Assembly: GCA_024707255.1 (NCBI GenBank)
Contig: JANQAC010000001.1
Coordinates: 1,426,001 to 1,490,000, forward strand
DNA: 64,000 bases
Reading direction: 5' to 3'
Source of the DNA: Asticcacaulis sp.
Lineage (GTDB): Bacteria; Pseudomonadota; Alphaproteobacteria; Caulobacterales; Caulobacteraceae
Below are positions 37,442-47,039 of the stretch, in pieces. The notes below the pieces were generated by a model that saw only the letters and a list, made by a program, of their open reading frames with translations, had not been told where the DNA came from and did not search any database. Position numbers and translations under genes: made by a program. Each line of letters begins with the position of its first letter. Position 1 is the first letter of the stretch.

Positions 37442-38134
37442 TTACTGGTCCAGATTACTGGCTTTGGGGCGGGATTCGACATAGTCCTCACCGGTCAGCT
37501 CGTAATTGATATGCTCGGCCATATTGGTGGCGTAGTCGCCGATGCGCTCTAGGTTCTTAGCCATGAAGAGCAGGTGCGTACAGGCCGAAATGGTACGTGG
37601 ATCGCCCATCATGTAGGTGAGCAGTTCGCGGAAGAGGGCGTTATAGTGTTCATCCACCTCGGTATCCGAAGACCACACGCTTTGGGCCAGGTCAACCTTG
37701 CCGGACTTGTAGGCATCCAGCACATCGCGCAGACGCGACGAGACCAGCTTGCCCATGCGCTCGATCGAACGGGTGAGCGGCGTCATGGGCTCGGCTTCGG
37801 AAATGACAATCGAGCGCTTGGCGATATTCTTGGCCAGGTCGCCGGTGCGCTCCAGCGCCGTGGCCAGCTTCATGGCGGCCACGGTCTTGCGCAGGTCGTC
37901 GGCCATAGGCTGGCGCAGGGCGATCAGACGGATGCACTTGCGCTCGACATCCTTTTCCAGTTCGTCGAGCTTGTGGTCGCGGGCCACAACGCTCTGGGCC
38001 AGGGCGACATCGCGGCGGGCCACGGCTTCAACGGCCTCAGCCACCTGCGCCTCGGCCAGGCCGCCCATGAGCACCACTTCGGCGGACAACTGGTCCAGTT
38101 CGTCGCCATAGGTCTTGACGATGTGGGTATTCAT
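37442..38134 (-). CDS. phoU: Phosphate-specific transport system accessory protein PhoU
   Basis: 230 residues, two repeated three-helix PhoU domains (VEAVARRDVALAQSVVARDHKLDELE; YKSGKVDLAQSVWSSDTEVDEHYNALFREL). PhoU links the Pst transporter to inhibition of PhoR. The ATG at 38134 sits nine bases after AAGGTG; a GTG at 38146 is less likely. The pstCAB genes, commonly upstream of phoU, are absent here. Confidence 0.92.
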   Translation of the reverse strand: MNTHIVKTYGDELDQLSAEVVLMGGLAEAQVAEAVEAVARRDVALAQSVVARDHKLDELEKDVERKCIRLIALRQPMADDLRKTVAAMKLATALERTGDLAKNIAKRSIVISEAEPMTPLTRSIERMGKLVSSRLRDVLDAYKSGKVDLAQSVWSSDTEVDEHYNALFRELLTYMMGDPRTISACTHLLFMAKNLERIGDYATNMAEHINYELTGEDYVESRPKASNLDQ

Positions 38135-38345
38135 CTTGAACGACACCTTTTGAATTCCTTGTTCCTGATAGCCGACGCACGACGCCTGATGCCGGGAACT
38201 ATAGCCCCAATAGGCGTATTTTGTGACAGTTTTATAATGCGGGTTGCTTTTTTTATGCGCTCAGGCGCCGCGCGGGCTTACGCGCAAACATGCGCGGCGG
38301 GCGGTCGCCCTTGCCGACCGGCTATACCGGTCGGAGGACTTTATC

Positions 38346-39867
38346 CTAGCCGGCATCTTTCATCGGCACAGCGTCACCAGTGACCAGACGCGGCGCATCG
38401 GCAACCCCAAAAGCGCGGGTCTGCGGAAAATAGGCACTGAAGGCGGTAAAGGTCTGGGGCGCATGGGGGAGGGCTGTCACCTTACCGTCACGCTCAAGAA
38501 TATCATCTTCATTGGCCGAGACCGCCCCCTGACTTTCGACCACCAGTCCGCCGCGATGGCGGTTGATGATGTGCTTGACGATGGCCAACCCCAGGCCGGT
38601 GCCCAGCTTGTCGCCGCTCTTCTGGCCTTCGACGCGATAGAATCGCTCGGCCAGGCGTGGCAAAAATTCCCTTTGATTCCAGGGCCTTCATCGCGTACCG
38701 TGACGCGCGCATAATATTCATGCACATTGCGGTCAGGGCGCAGCAAAACCAGTTTGGCAGCTTGTTTGTCGTTCAGCGACATCGCCTGCGGCAGGGTAAC
38801 ATCGAAGCACACCGTGATGCTGACCTCCGAGCCTTGCGGCGCATATTTCAGCGCATTATCGGTGAGGTTCTGCACCACCTGGAGGATCTGGTCGCGGTCG
38901 CCGATGATCGGGAACAGACCGGGCCGGGGCGCATCGATGCGCAGGCGTATGCCCTTCTGTTGGGCCAGCACGCTAAGGCTGTCCACCACATCGCGCACGG
39001 CCAGAGCCAGGTCCGCTTCGCCTGCAGGCGGCACATGTTCGCTCATTTCGATGCGCGACAAGGAGAGCAGATCGGCGATCAGACGCCCCATGCGATCGGC
39101 CTGGGCGCCCATGATTGTCAAAAATCTGTCACGCGCCTGCTCGTCATCGCGCGCCGGACCGCGCAGGGTTTCGATAAAGCCGGTGATCGAGGCCAGGGGT
39201 GTGCGCAGTTCGTGCGACGCATTGGCGAGGAAATCGGCGCGCATCCGCTCCATGCGGCGGGCATCGGTCTCATCGCGGATCACCAGAAGCGCCAGACGCT
39301 GGCCATCATGTGCCTTTTCCATCGGCAGGGGGCGGAAAAGGCGCGCCAGAACTGGTCGCGCGCGCCACCGCTGGTCTCGAAATCGACCGAGCCGGTTATG
39401 CCGCCGAAGAGGGCCTCGTCGACATTTTCCAGCACTTCCGGCACACGGATGGCCCCGACCAGCGGCCCGCCATCCGGGCGCAGATGAAATACGGTCTGGG
39501 CGGCGTCATTGGCGAAGATCACACGGCGCGCGGCGATATCATCCGGTTCGTGGCCGGAAACGATCATCACCGGGTCAGGCACGGCGCGCAGAACTTCCTG
39601 GAAACTTGGGCCCAGTGGCTGCACCTTGTTCTGCTTTTCCGGGGCTTTCAGCGCGCGAATCTTCTCCTCGGCATCACCAAGCAGGACCAGATAACGAATG
39701 GCGGTATAGCCGATCACCAGCAGGGCCACGATGATGGTCAGCAGGTGCATTGGCGGCAGGAAGGCCATAGCGACCAGGATCGCGCAGCCAATAACGGTGC
39801 CGACCGGGACGAACTTCCAGACGCTCTGACGCTTTTCCATTTTGTACCCAAACCTCGCGGCGTTCAT
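38346..39867 (-). CDS. phoR: Phosphate regulon sensor histidine kinase PhoR (two frameshifts)
   Basis: The N-terminus has two transmembrane segments (about 20-60) and no large periplasmic domain, then a PAS-like domain, as in PhoR. H-box FLANASHELRTPLASITGFIETLRG, N-box QVVQNLTDNALKYAP, G1 VRDEGPGI and G2 GTGLGLAIVKHIINRHRGG follow. The frame breaks twice: one base is missing opposite G5 at 39328-39332 (joining FWRAFSAP to LPMEKAHDGQRLALLVIRDET) and one opposite CCC at 38669-38671 (joining GPGIKG to FLPRLAERFYRVE). Correction gives 507 residues. The start may instead be ten codons later. Confidence 0.88.
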
Positions 39868-39970
39868 CTTATGACTTAAAGAACGTCGTGTTTATAGCGA
39901 TTTGACGACAGTTTGGTGACCTGGCCGTAAACAGGCGATTAATCGGCGTACTGACAAGTTTGAGGGCAAG

Positions 39971-41245
39971 TTATGGCCGTGTTTGCCCGTCACCGCGCAC
40001 CACATATTTGAAGGTCGTCAACTGATCGACGCCCACCGGCCCGCGCGCATGAAGGCGGTCGGTCGAGATGCCGATTTCGGCGCCGAAGCCAAACTCGCCG
40101 CCATCGGCATATTGCGTCGAGGCATTCCAGACGACGATGGCGGAATCGACTGCGTTGAGGAAGGTCTCAGCCGCTTTCGCATCCTCGGTAATGATCGCCT
40201 CGGTATGGCCAGAACCATAGGTCTTGATATGGGCGATGGCCTCGGCTTCGTCCTTCACCACCTTCACCGAAAGGATCGGCAAGAGGTATTCCGTGCGCCA
40301 GTCGTCCTCCGTGGCGGCCGACATCGGATAGATGGCCCGCGCCTTGTCATCGCCGCGAAGCTCGCAGCCGGCAGCTTTCAGAGCCTCAGCGATGGGCGGC
40401 AGCAGTTTCGCCGCCACGGCCTCGTCGATCAACAGGGTTTCGGTGGCGCCGCAGACCGAGACGCGGCGCATCTTGGCATTCAGGGTCACCTCCAGCGCCT
40501 TTTTCGGATCGGCGGCGGCGTGGATGTAGGTGTGGTTCAGCCCTTCGAGATGGGCCAGCACCGGCGCGCGCGCCTCGGCTTGCACCCGTGCCACCAGCGA
40601 CTTGCCCCCTCTTGGGATAATGAGATTGATCGCCTTGTCGAGGCCACCGAGGATCAGGCCCACGGCGTCACGGTCGGAGGTCGGGACAAGCTGCACGCAA
40701 TAGTCCGGCAGGCCCGCGGCGCGGAAGCCGTCCTCGAAGGCGGCATAGATGGCCAAGGCCGAATTGAGCGCTTCCGAACCGGTACGCAGGATGGCGGCAT
40801 TTGATGAGCGGATGCACAGAGCGGCGGCATCGGCCGTCACGTTCGGGCGGCTCTCATAGATGATGGCGATAACGCCGATCGGGGTCGAGACGCGGGCGAT
40901 ATCGAGACCGTTTGGGCGTGTCCAGCGCGCCAGTTCGCGCCCGACCGGATCGGCAAGAGCGGCGACCTCTTCCAGACCTTTCGCCATGGCTTCGACCCGC
41001 GCCGGATTGAGGATCAGGCGCTCGATCATGGCATCGGTCAGGCCCTTGTCGCGGGCGAATTGCTGGTCCTGTGCGTTGGCAGCGAGGATCTGCGCTTCAC
41101 GCTGGCGGATCGACTTCGCGGCTTCGAGAATGGCCTTTGTCCGCGTCTCCGGTCCAGCCAGACGCATGGCCTCCGCACCGAGCTTGGCTTTGTGTGCCAT
41201 GTCGGTCATCAGGTCATTTAGAGATACGGCGCTCTGGTCGTCCAT
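39971..41245 (-). CDS. proA: Glutamate-5-semialdehyde dehydrogenase
   Basis: Second step of proline synthesis. The 424-residue aldehyde-dehydrogenase-fold protein has PIGVIAIIYESRPNVTADAAALC, IPRGGKSLV, the catalytic Cys segment RRVSVCGATETLL, and FGFGAEIGISTDRLHARGPVGVDQLTTFKY at the end. It is downstream of proB, with a small membrane-protein gene between. Confidence 0.95.
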   Translation of the reverse strand: MDDQSAVSLNDLMTDMAHKAKLGAEAMRLAGPETRTKAILEAAKSIRQREAQILAANAQDQQFARDKGLTDAMIERLILNPARVEAMAKGLEEVAALADPVGRELARWTRPNGLDIARVSTPIGVIAIIYESRPNVTADAAALCIRSSNAAILRTGSEALNSALAIYAAFEDGFRAAGLPDYCVQLVPTSDRDAVGLILGGLDKAINLIIPRGGKSLVARVQAEARAPVLAHLEGLNHTYIHAAADPKKALEVTLNAKMRRVSVCGATETLLIDEAVAAKLLPPIAEALKAAGCELRGDDKARAIYPMSAATEDDWRTEYLLPILSVKVVKDEAEAIAHIKTYGSGHTEAIITEDAKAAETFLNAVDSAIVVWNASTQYADGGEFGFGAEIGISTDRLHARGPVGVDQLTTFKYVVRGDGQTRP

Positions 41246-41335
41246 CGGGCGGCTCCTTGTTACTCAAGGGCTATATAGCGCAAATGCCGTAAATTACGAC
41301 CGTTTCATGCGATATTACTCAAGCGCCCGAAAGCA

Positions 41336-41635
41336 TCAAGATTGTTGAGTTCGCAGCTTTGATCTGTATTCGCGCAGAGCACGACCTATAATAAATGCAA
41401 GGGAAAGAGCCACAATTTGTGCAATTACGTAAAACGATACAGCGTCACCGAGTGGGTAAACCCTGCCGTGAGCGGCCAGCTTTGCAGCTTCGGTGGCACT
41501 TTCGCACCAGACTAAAATAGCAGGCACTAACACAAGAACGGCGATAGTGACCCAAGCGACGCGTTTCGCCGCGAACGCAATTGTCAGAGCTGCAATCACT
41601 ATCCAGACTACAATTAATAAGTACGGATGTGTCAT
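41336..41635 (-). CDS. Small membrane protein between proB and proA, unknown
   Basis: About 99 residues with three hydrophobic stretches (YLLIVVWIVIAALTIAF, VAWVTIAVLVLVPAILVW, VSFYVIAQIVALSLAFIIG). The ATG at 41635 lies 10 bp after proB, so it may be co-transcribed with the proline genes. No family recognised and no evidence of a role in proline metabolism. Confidence 0.5.
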   Translation of the reverse strand: MTHPYLLIVVWIVIAALTIAFAAKRVAWVTIAVLVLVPAILVWCESATEAAKLAAHGRVYPLGDAVSFYVIAQIVALSLAFIIGRALREYRSKLRTQQS

Positions 41636-41645
41636 TACAGGCCTA

Positions 41646-42782
41646 TCACACCAGCGCCATATCATCCCGATGGATGACTTCATCCCCTGACGTATAGCCT
41701 AAAATCGCTTCAATGTCGCGGCTGCCCCGACCTCGGATCAAGCGGATCGCTTCGGCGGAATAGGTGACTATCCCCCGCGCCACTTCCGTGCCCGCCGGCG
41801 AGACAATCGATACGCTGTCGCCCTTATCAAACTGGCCGGCGACCTCGACAATCCCTGACGGCAGCAGGCTTTTGCCATTATGCAGCGCCCGCACGGCGCC
41901 GTCATCGAGCATCAATTTGCCGGCGGGCACCACCGTTCCCGCAATCCACGCCTTGTAGGCCGCGCCCAAGCTGGCCTGCGGCTTGATCAGGGTGAATTTG
42001 GTAAGATTGGCCAAGGGGCGCACCACCAGGCCGGAGGCAATCAGCGTGGCGCAGCCAGCCGAACCGGCGATCTTGGCGGCGGCGATCTTGGTGGCCATGC
42101 CGCCCGTGCCGACGCCCGCCTGCGCATTGGCGCCACCGGCCATGGCCTCGATGCCGGCATCGAGCTTTTCGACCAGCGGAATGTGTTCGGCCGCGGCATT
42201 GCGGCGCGGATCGTCCGTATACAGACCATCTATATCCGACAGCAGGACCAACGCCTCCGAGCGCACCAGTTGTGCCGCCCGCGCGGCCAGGCGGTCATTG
42301 TCGCCATAGCGGATTTCCTCGGTCACCACCGTATCGTTTTCATTGACGATGGGCACGCAGCCCAGATCAAACAGGGTATCGATGGTGGCGCGGGCATTTA
42401 GCCAGCGGCGGCGTTTTTCGGTATCCTCGCGCGTCAGCAAAACCTGCGCGGTTTTCAGCCCCACTGTCTGAAAGGCTTCCTCCCAGGCGCTCATCAGACG
42501 CGGCTGGCCGGCGGCGGCGGCGGCCTGTTTCTCATCGAGCTTCAGCTTCTTGCGCGTCAGGCCGAGATAACGGCGACCCAAGGCGCCTGCGCCCGAAGAC
42601 ACCAGCAGGACCGACTTGCCCTCAGCCATCAGCGCCGCGATATCCTGCGCCAAGCCGCGCATCCACGGCGCATCGGCCACGCCTGAGGCGGCATCGACGA
42701 TCAGGGCCGAGCCGACCTTGATGGTGATGCGCTTCGCCGATAGCAGGACATCGGGCAGCGATTTAATGACGTCGGGTGACAT
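41646..42782 (-). CDS. proB: Glutamate 5-kinase with PUA domain
   Basis: First step of proline synthesis. 378 residues: an amino-acid-kinase domain ([70 protein letters not shown]) followed by a PUA domain (about 285-365, [21 protein letters not shown]). Feedback inhibition by proline is usual for the family. The upstream obgE found beside proB in many relatives is not here. Confidence 0.95.
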   Translation of the reverse strand: MSPDVIKSLPDVLLSAKRITIKVGSALIVDAASGVADAPWMRGLAQDIAALMAEGKSVLLVSSGAGALGRRYLGLTRKKLKLDEKQAAAAAGQPRLMSAWEEAFQTVGLKTAQVLLTREDTEKRRRWLNARATIDTLFDLGCVPIVNENDTVVTEEIRYGDNDRLAARAAQLVRSEALVLLSDIDGLYTDDPRRNAAAEHIPLVEKLDAGIEAMAGGANAQAGVGTGGMATKIAAAKIAGSAGCATLIASGLVVRPLANLTKFTLIKPQASLGAAYKAWIAGTVVPAGKLMLDDGAVRALHNGKSLLPSGIVEVAGQFDKGDSVSIVSPAGTEVARGIVTYSAEAIRLIRGRGSRDIEAILGYTSGDEVIHRDDMALV

Positions 42783-42887
42783 GAGGGTCTTTATCTCAGC
42801 GGCTTTAGATGTTAACTCGCGCGCTTCTTAACGACAATGCGTGCGCTTGCGCAAGTCCTTACGTTATTTGGCAAAATTGGTAACAAA

Positions 42888-44270
42888 ATGAACTATATAG
42901 GCACCCGTGGCTTCCGCGAACCCCGTACCTTCGCCGGCGCCCTGCTCGATGGCCTGGCGCCCGATGGCGGCCTCTATGTGCCCGAAACCTACCCGACACC
43001 TGATTTCGACCTCGTCGCCGCTGCCGCCGGCGATTACGGCCTGCTCACTGAAAAGCTGCTGACCCTGTTCGGTGTCGATGTGCTGGGCGCGGACGCCGTG
43101 CAAAAGGCCGCCGCCCGCACGAAAGCCGCCTTCCTCAATGAGGCCGGCCAGACCCCGCTGGTTCAGGTCGAGGACAATCTGTGGATCTTGGAGCTGTGGC
43201 ATGGCCCGACGCTCGCCTTCAAGGATATGGCGATGCAGATGATCGCCCCCCTGACCGACGCCGCTTTGGCGCAGACTGGCGAAAAGCTGACCCTGGTGAC
43301 CGCCACTTCCGGCGATACCGGCGCCGCCGCCGTGCGCGCCTTCGCCGGTTCGGAGCATGTCAGGCTGGTGGTCTTCCATCCGCTCGGCCGCGTGTCGCCG
43401 GTGCAGCGCCTGCAGATGACGACGGTCGAGGCTGATAACGTGCTGAATATCGGTGTCGAAGGTGATTTCGATGACTGCCAGCGCATGGTCAAGCGCCTGC
43501 TCGGCGAAGAAGAACTGAAGCAGAACGGCCTGATTTCAAGCGTAAATTCGATCAACTGGGGCCGTCTGCTCGGTCAGGTGCCCTATTATCTCGCCGCCGC
43601 CGCCGCTTCCGGCGCGGACAAGCCCGAATTCGTGGTCCCAACCGGTAATTTCGGCGATGCCTTCGCCGGTTGGGTCGGGCGCAAGATCGGCGGCAATGTC
43701 GGCCACATCCACGCCGCCGTAAACCGTAACGACGCCCTGGCCCAGGCCATCAATACCGGCCACTATGTCCGCCACCAGGCGGTCGAGACCGCATCGGTCA
43801 GCATGGACGTGCAGGCGCCGTCGAATTTCGAACGGCTCGTCTTCGAAGCGTCGAACCGTTCCGCCGAAGGCACAAAGGGTGTGTTCGATAACTTCAACGC
43901 CACCGGCAATGTGCATCTGTCCGGAGACCTGCAAAACGCCCTGCGCGCCCAGGTCACCGCCTCGACCATCAGCGAAGAAGAAACCGCGCAGACGATCAAA
44001 TATGCCCACGACACATGGGGCAAGGTCATCTGCCCGCATACCGCTGTCGCCGTGGCCGCTGCCCTGAAGCGAAACGACGGCCAGCCGATCATCGCGCTCT
44101 CGACCGCCCATGCCGCCAAGTTCCCTGAGTTCGTCACCAAGGCGCTCGGCTTTGCGCCGGAGGTGCCGGAAGCCATCCAAAAGCTGCATGGCCAGCGTGA
44201 GACCATCCAGTCAATCCGCAATGATGAATTCGCGGCGCTGGAGGCGGTGAAGGCTTTCGCCCACGGTTGA
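42888..44270 (+). CDS. thrC: Threonine synthase
   Basis: PLP enzyme converting O-phosphohomoserine to threonine. 460 residues starting MNYIGTRGFREPRTFAGALLDGLAPDGGLYVPE. The PLP lysine lies in HGPTLAFKDMAMQ. The phosphate-binding ATSGDTGAAAVRAF and SSVNSINWGRL segments are conserved. thrB lies 1.6 kb away on the other strand, separated by rtcB. Confidence 0.94.
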   Translation: MNYIGTRGFREPRTFAGALLDGLAPDGGLYVPETYPTPDFDLVAAAAGDYGLLTEKLLTLFGVDVLGADAVQKAAARTKAAFLNEAGQTPLVQVEDNLWILELWHGPTLAFKDMAMQMIAPLTDAALAQTGEKLTLVTATSGDTGAAAVRAFAGSEHVRLVVFHPLGRVSPVQRLQMTTVEADNVLNIGVEGDFDDCQRMVKRLLGEEELKQNGLISSVNSINWGRLLGQVPYYLAAAAASGADKPEFVVPTGNFGDAFAGWVGRKIGGNVGHIHAAVNRNDALAQAINTGHYVRHQAVETASVSMDVQAPSNFERLVFEASNRSAEGTKGVFDNFNATGNVHLSGDLQNALRAQVTASTISEEETAQTIKYAHDTWGKVICPHTAVAVAAALKRNDGQPIIALSTAHAAKFPEFVTKALGFAPEVPEAIQKLHGQRETIQSIRNDEFAALEAVKAFAHG

Positions 44271-44271
44271 T

Positions 44272-44307
44272 AAAAAGCGCCCGTGACCTGGGCCACAGAC
44301 GCTTTTT
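44272..44307. terminator. Bidirectional terminator between thrC and rtcB
   Basis: AAAAAGCG and CGCTTTTT are outer arms around GTGACCTGGGCCAC, which can also pair internally. It serves both converging genes. Confidence 0.75.
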
Positions 44308-45535
44308 CTACCCCTTCACGCAGACGACCTGCTTGAGGGTATGGACGATTTCGACGTGGTCGGCCTGAGCCTTCATCACCGCGTCGATATCCTTGTAGGC
44401 GGCCGGGGTTTCGTCGATCACCTCGGCGTCCTTCCGGCATTCCACGCCGACCGTGGCCAGGGCGTGGTCTTCCAGAGTGAACCGCCGCTTGGCTTCCGCC
44501 CGAGACATCGCCCGCCCGGCACCATGCGAACACGAACACAGGGCGTCGGCCGCTGCCTGGCCATCGATACCCCGCACGATAAAGGACTTTGCCCCCATCG
44601 AACCAGGAATAATGCCCAGCGTTTCCGGCGTGATCCGCACCGCGCCCTTCCGGGTCACGAGCACGTCCGAACCGAAGTGCCGCTCGTGCGCCACGTAGTT
44701 ATGGTGGCAGTTGACGGCCTCGCAGTCACAGGTGAACCACTTAGGCACCGACACCGACAGGGCTTCAAGCGCCGCCGTCATCATCAGTTCCCGGTTGGCC
44801 CGCGCGAACCGCTGCGCCCAGGAGACCGCGCCCATATAATCGCCGAACAGGTCGGAACCTTCCGGCAAATAAGCCAGGTCTTCGTCGGGCAGGTTGATGT
44901 ACCACCGCTTCATTTCGTGCTTGGCCCGTTCGATGAAGTACGAACCGATCCGGTTGCCTATGCCCCGCGAACCGGAGTGCAGCATAATCCAGACAGCATC
45001 GCTTTCATCGAGACAGACCTCAACGAAGTGGTTGCCGGTGCCAAGAGTCCCCAGATGGTTCTGCGCCCGCGACGCGCCCTGCGAAATCTTCGGGTGCTTG
45101 TCGACGATCTTTTTGCAGTTCGCCGCTCAGGCTCTTGAAGATTTCTGTCTGCGCCTCCGGCACTTCACCCCAGGCACCCCGGTCGTTGCGGCCGCCATTG
45201 TCGGTCCGGCCATGCGGAATCCGTTGCTCGATCGCCGTCCGCAGGCCCGACAGGTTGTCAGGCAGATCAGCGGCGTTGAGCGTGGTCCGCACAGCCATCA
45301 TGCCGCAGCCGAGATCGACGCCCACGGCGGCTGGAATGATCGCGCCCTTGGTCGGAATGACCGAACCGATGGTGGCGCCCATACCCCAGTGAACATCCGG
45401 CATGATGGCGACGTGCTTATGAATAAACGGCATGGCGGCGATATTATCGAGCTGTTTGCGCGCCTGATCCTCAACCGCCACACCGTCGATCCATGCCTTG
45501 ATCAGGCCACCTCTGGCCCCTTGAAAGACTTGCAT
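44308..45535 (-). CDS. rtcB: RNA-splicing ligase RtcB (frameshifted)
   Basis: A GTP/Mn-dependent 3'-phosphate RNA ligase for RNA repair. MPDVHWGMGATIGSVIPTKGAIIPAAVGVDLGCGMMAVRT carries metal ligands. HSGSRGIGNRIG, CHHNY and the guanylylated His in CSHGAGRAMSR complete the site. The frame breaks at the T5 run 45110-45114: one extra base separates SLSGELQK from IVDKHPKISQGASRAQ. Correction gives 408 residues. No rtcA, rtcR or prfH lies nearby and no sigma-54 site is seen, so control differs from E. coli. Confidence 0.92.
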
Positions 45536-45577
45536 GTCTTTCCCCTTTCTATGTGATTATCCCGGATTTTAGAGATG

Positions 45578-45608
45578 AAAAAGCCCTTTTGACCGGGTCA
45601 AAAGGGCT
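45578..45608 (-). terminator. Minus-strand terminator upstream of rtcB
   Basis: AGCCCTTTTGAC and GTCAAAAGGGCT pair perfectly around CGG. The minus strand then runs into TTTTT. It would end transcripts coming from thrB or from the small frame at 45635-45772. Confidence 0.85.
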
Positions 45609-45634
45609 GCATAAAAGCTAGAAATCAAGCGATC

Positions 45635-45772
45635 CTAGTCTTTTATCAAAAAGCCCTGTCCACGGTAGCTCCAGTTGCGGAGGGTTTGTGGGCGTAGCGC
45701 AACACGCAGGGTGCCGACCTCTTTGGAGGCCTGCAACTGTGTCGACTGAACGTGGTAATGCGCTTGGGTCAT
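45635..45772 (-). CDS. Candidate 45-residue protein upstream of rtcB
   Basis: An unbroken frame from ATG at 45772 to TAG at 45635 encodes a polar, basic peptide starting MTQAHYHVQSTQLQ and ending RGQGFLIKD. Codon choice resembles neighbouring genes (many C/G third positions), and a perfect terminator follows 27 bases after the stop. No strong ribosome-binding site is visible. It occupies an otherwise empty 341-bp gap. No family recognised. Confidence 0.4.
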   Translation of the reverse strand: MTQAHYHVQSTQLQASKEVGTLRVALRPQTLRNWSYRGQGFLIKD

Positions 45773-45876
45773 GTCAGCGTCATCTGCCTGTTTTATGCAC
45801 AGGTCAAGATGACAAGTTTCAAATGTGACAAGTGTGGCTTCGCGGTATCAGACGGCCAGGTCAGAAATAGACCAGA

Positions 45877-46842
45877 CTAAAAATACGTATGCCCGGTCTT
45901 GATGCCGCGATGATAATCGAGCCTGCGGTAAAAGGCTTCGGGGTCTTTCGGCTTTACCACCCATGACGGATCGTGGTTCAGCAGGTCATAGAGCCGCGTC
46001 AGGGTAAAACGTACCGCCGAGCCACGGGCAAACAGAGGCAGGGCGTTGATTTCGGCTTCGGAAAGCTGCCGCGTCTCGTTATAGCCCTTGATAAAGGCCG
46101 AAATCATCTGCGGCTGCGGCTGGCCGCCCGGCGTGAAGCCCCAGGCATTGAGCGCCACCGCCAGGTCATAGGCATAAAAGTCCGTGCAGGCGTAATAGTA
46201 GTCGATCACGCCGGTGACGATGCCGTCGTCATTCATCAGCACATTGTCGGTGAAATAGTCGGCATGGATGGCGCCTTTGGGGAGATCAGTAGGCCAAACG
46301 CCCCGAAGGAAAGCCAGTTCCTCACGGAAATCCGCCAGTATCTCCTGGGCGCGCGGAGAGGTGACGGCGCGCGGTTCGCAGCGTTCGATCAGGCCAGGCC
46401 AGGCGGCCAGCCCCATCGAATTGGCGCGCACTTGCGGAAAATCGCCGCCCATCAGATGCAGCTTCGCCAGATACTCCCCGGCCGAGGCGGCATGACGGGT
46501 ATCGGGATTGCGCGGCCAGCGGCCCGGCAGCCACTTGATCAGGGCACAGGGCTTGCCATTGATCCGCCCGAGCGATTGCCCGTCGCGCTTCAGCGCCGGC
46601 CCCGGCGCCGGATAACCCTTGCGGTCGAGATAAAGCGTATAGTCCATGAACCAAGGCAGCGAGTCTTCCGGCGTGGCGGCCTCGAACAGCGTCAGCGCAT
46701 AGAGGCCCGACGTCGTCTCCACCTTGAAATTGGTGTTGGAAACCCCCTCCTCGATACCTTCGAGATGGATCAGTTCGCCTATATCATAGGCGCTGAGATA
46801 GGCACGGGCGTCCTCCAGAGATACGGGGGTAAAAACGGCCAT
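45877..46842 (-). CDS. thrB: Homoserine kinase (ThrB, APH-like fold)
   Basis: 321 residues of the aminoglycoside-phosphotransferase-like homoserine kinase group: MAVFTPVSLEDARAYLSAYDIGELIHLEGIEEGVSNTNFKVET, catalytic-loop GAIHADYFTDNVLMNDDG and metal-binding GVIDYYYACTDFYAYDLA. It phosphorylates homoserine for ThrC. The ATG at 46842 matches the family start; upstream in-frame codons look non-coding. Confidence 0.92.
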   Translation of the reverse strand: MAVFTPVSLEDARAYLSAYDIGELIHLEGIEEGVSNTNFKVETTSGLYALTLFEAATPEDSLPWFMDYTLYLDRKGYPAPGPALKRDGQSLGRINGKPCALIKWLPGRWPRNPDTRHAASAGEYLAKLHLMGGDFPQVRANSMGLAAWPGLIERCEPRAVTSPRAQEILADFREELAFLRGVWPTDLPKGAIHADYFTDNVLMNDDGIVTGVIDYYYACTDFYAYDLAVALNAWGFTPGGQPQPQMISAFIKGYNETRQLSEAEINALPLFARGSAVRFTLTRLYDLLNHDPSWVVKPKDPEAFYRRLDYHRGIKTGHTYF

Positions 46843-47039
46843 GCGCGCCCTGTCCTGATCCTCAAAAGCCTGTGCCATCTGGTTTGGCACCTGCGGCATA
46901 TAGACATAAAGCCGTGATCGCCAAAAGCTTTTCCTTGTGGACATAAGCCAGAATGTCTAAATCGCCGGCTTAGAATCCATCGCTTGGGTAGCGCGTGCGC
47001 ATCTGATAGCAAGCCGCATCCCTTATTAGGACTCCTCCC

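Noticed and set aside
45613..45876. A tRNA or Y-RNA-like gene near rtcB
   Set aside because: No T-loop, anticodon arm or acceptor pairing found; the stretch is better explained by a small open frame and a terminator.
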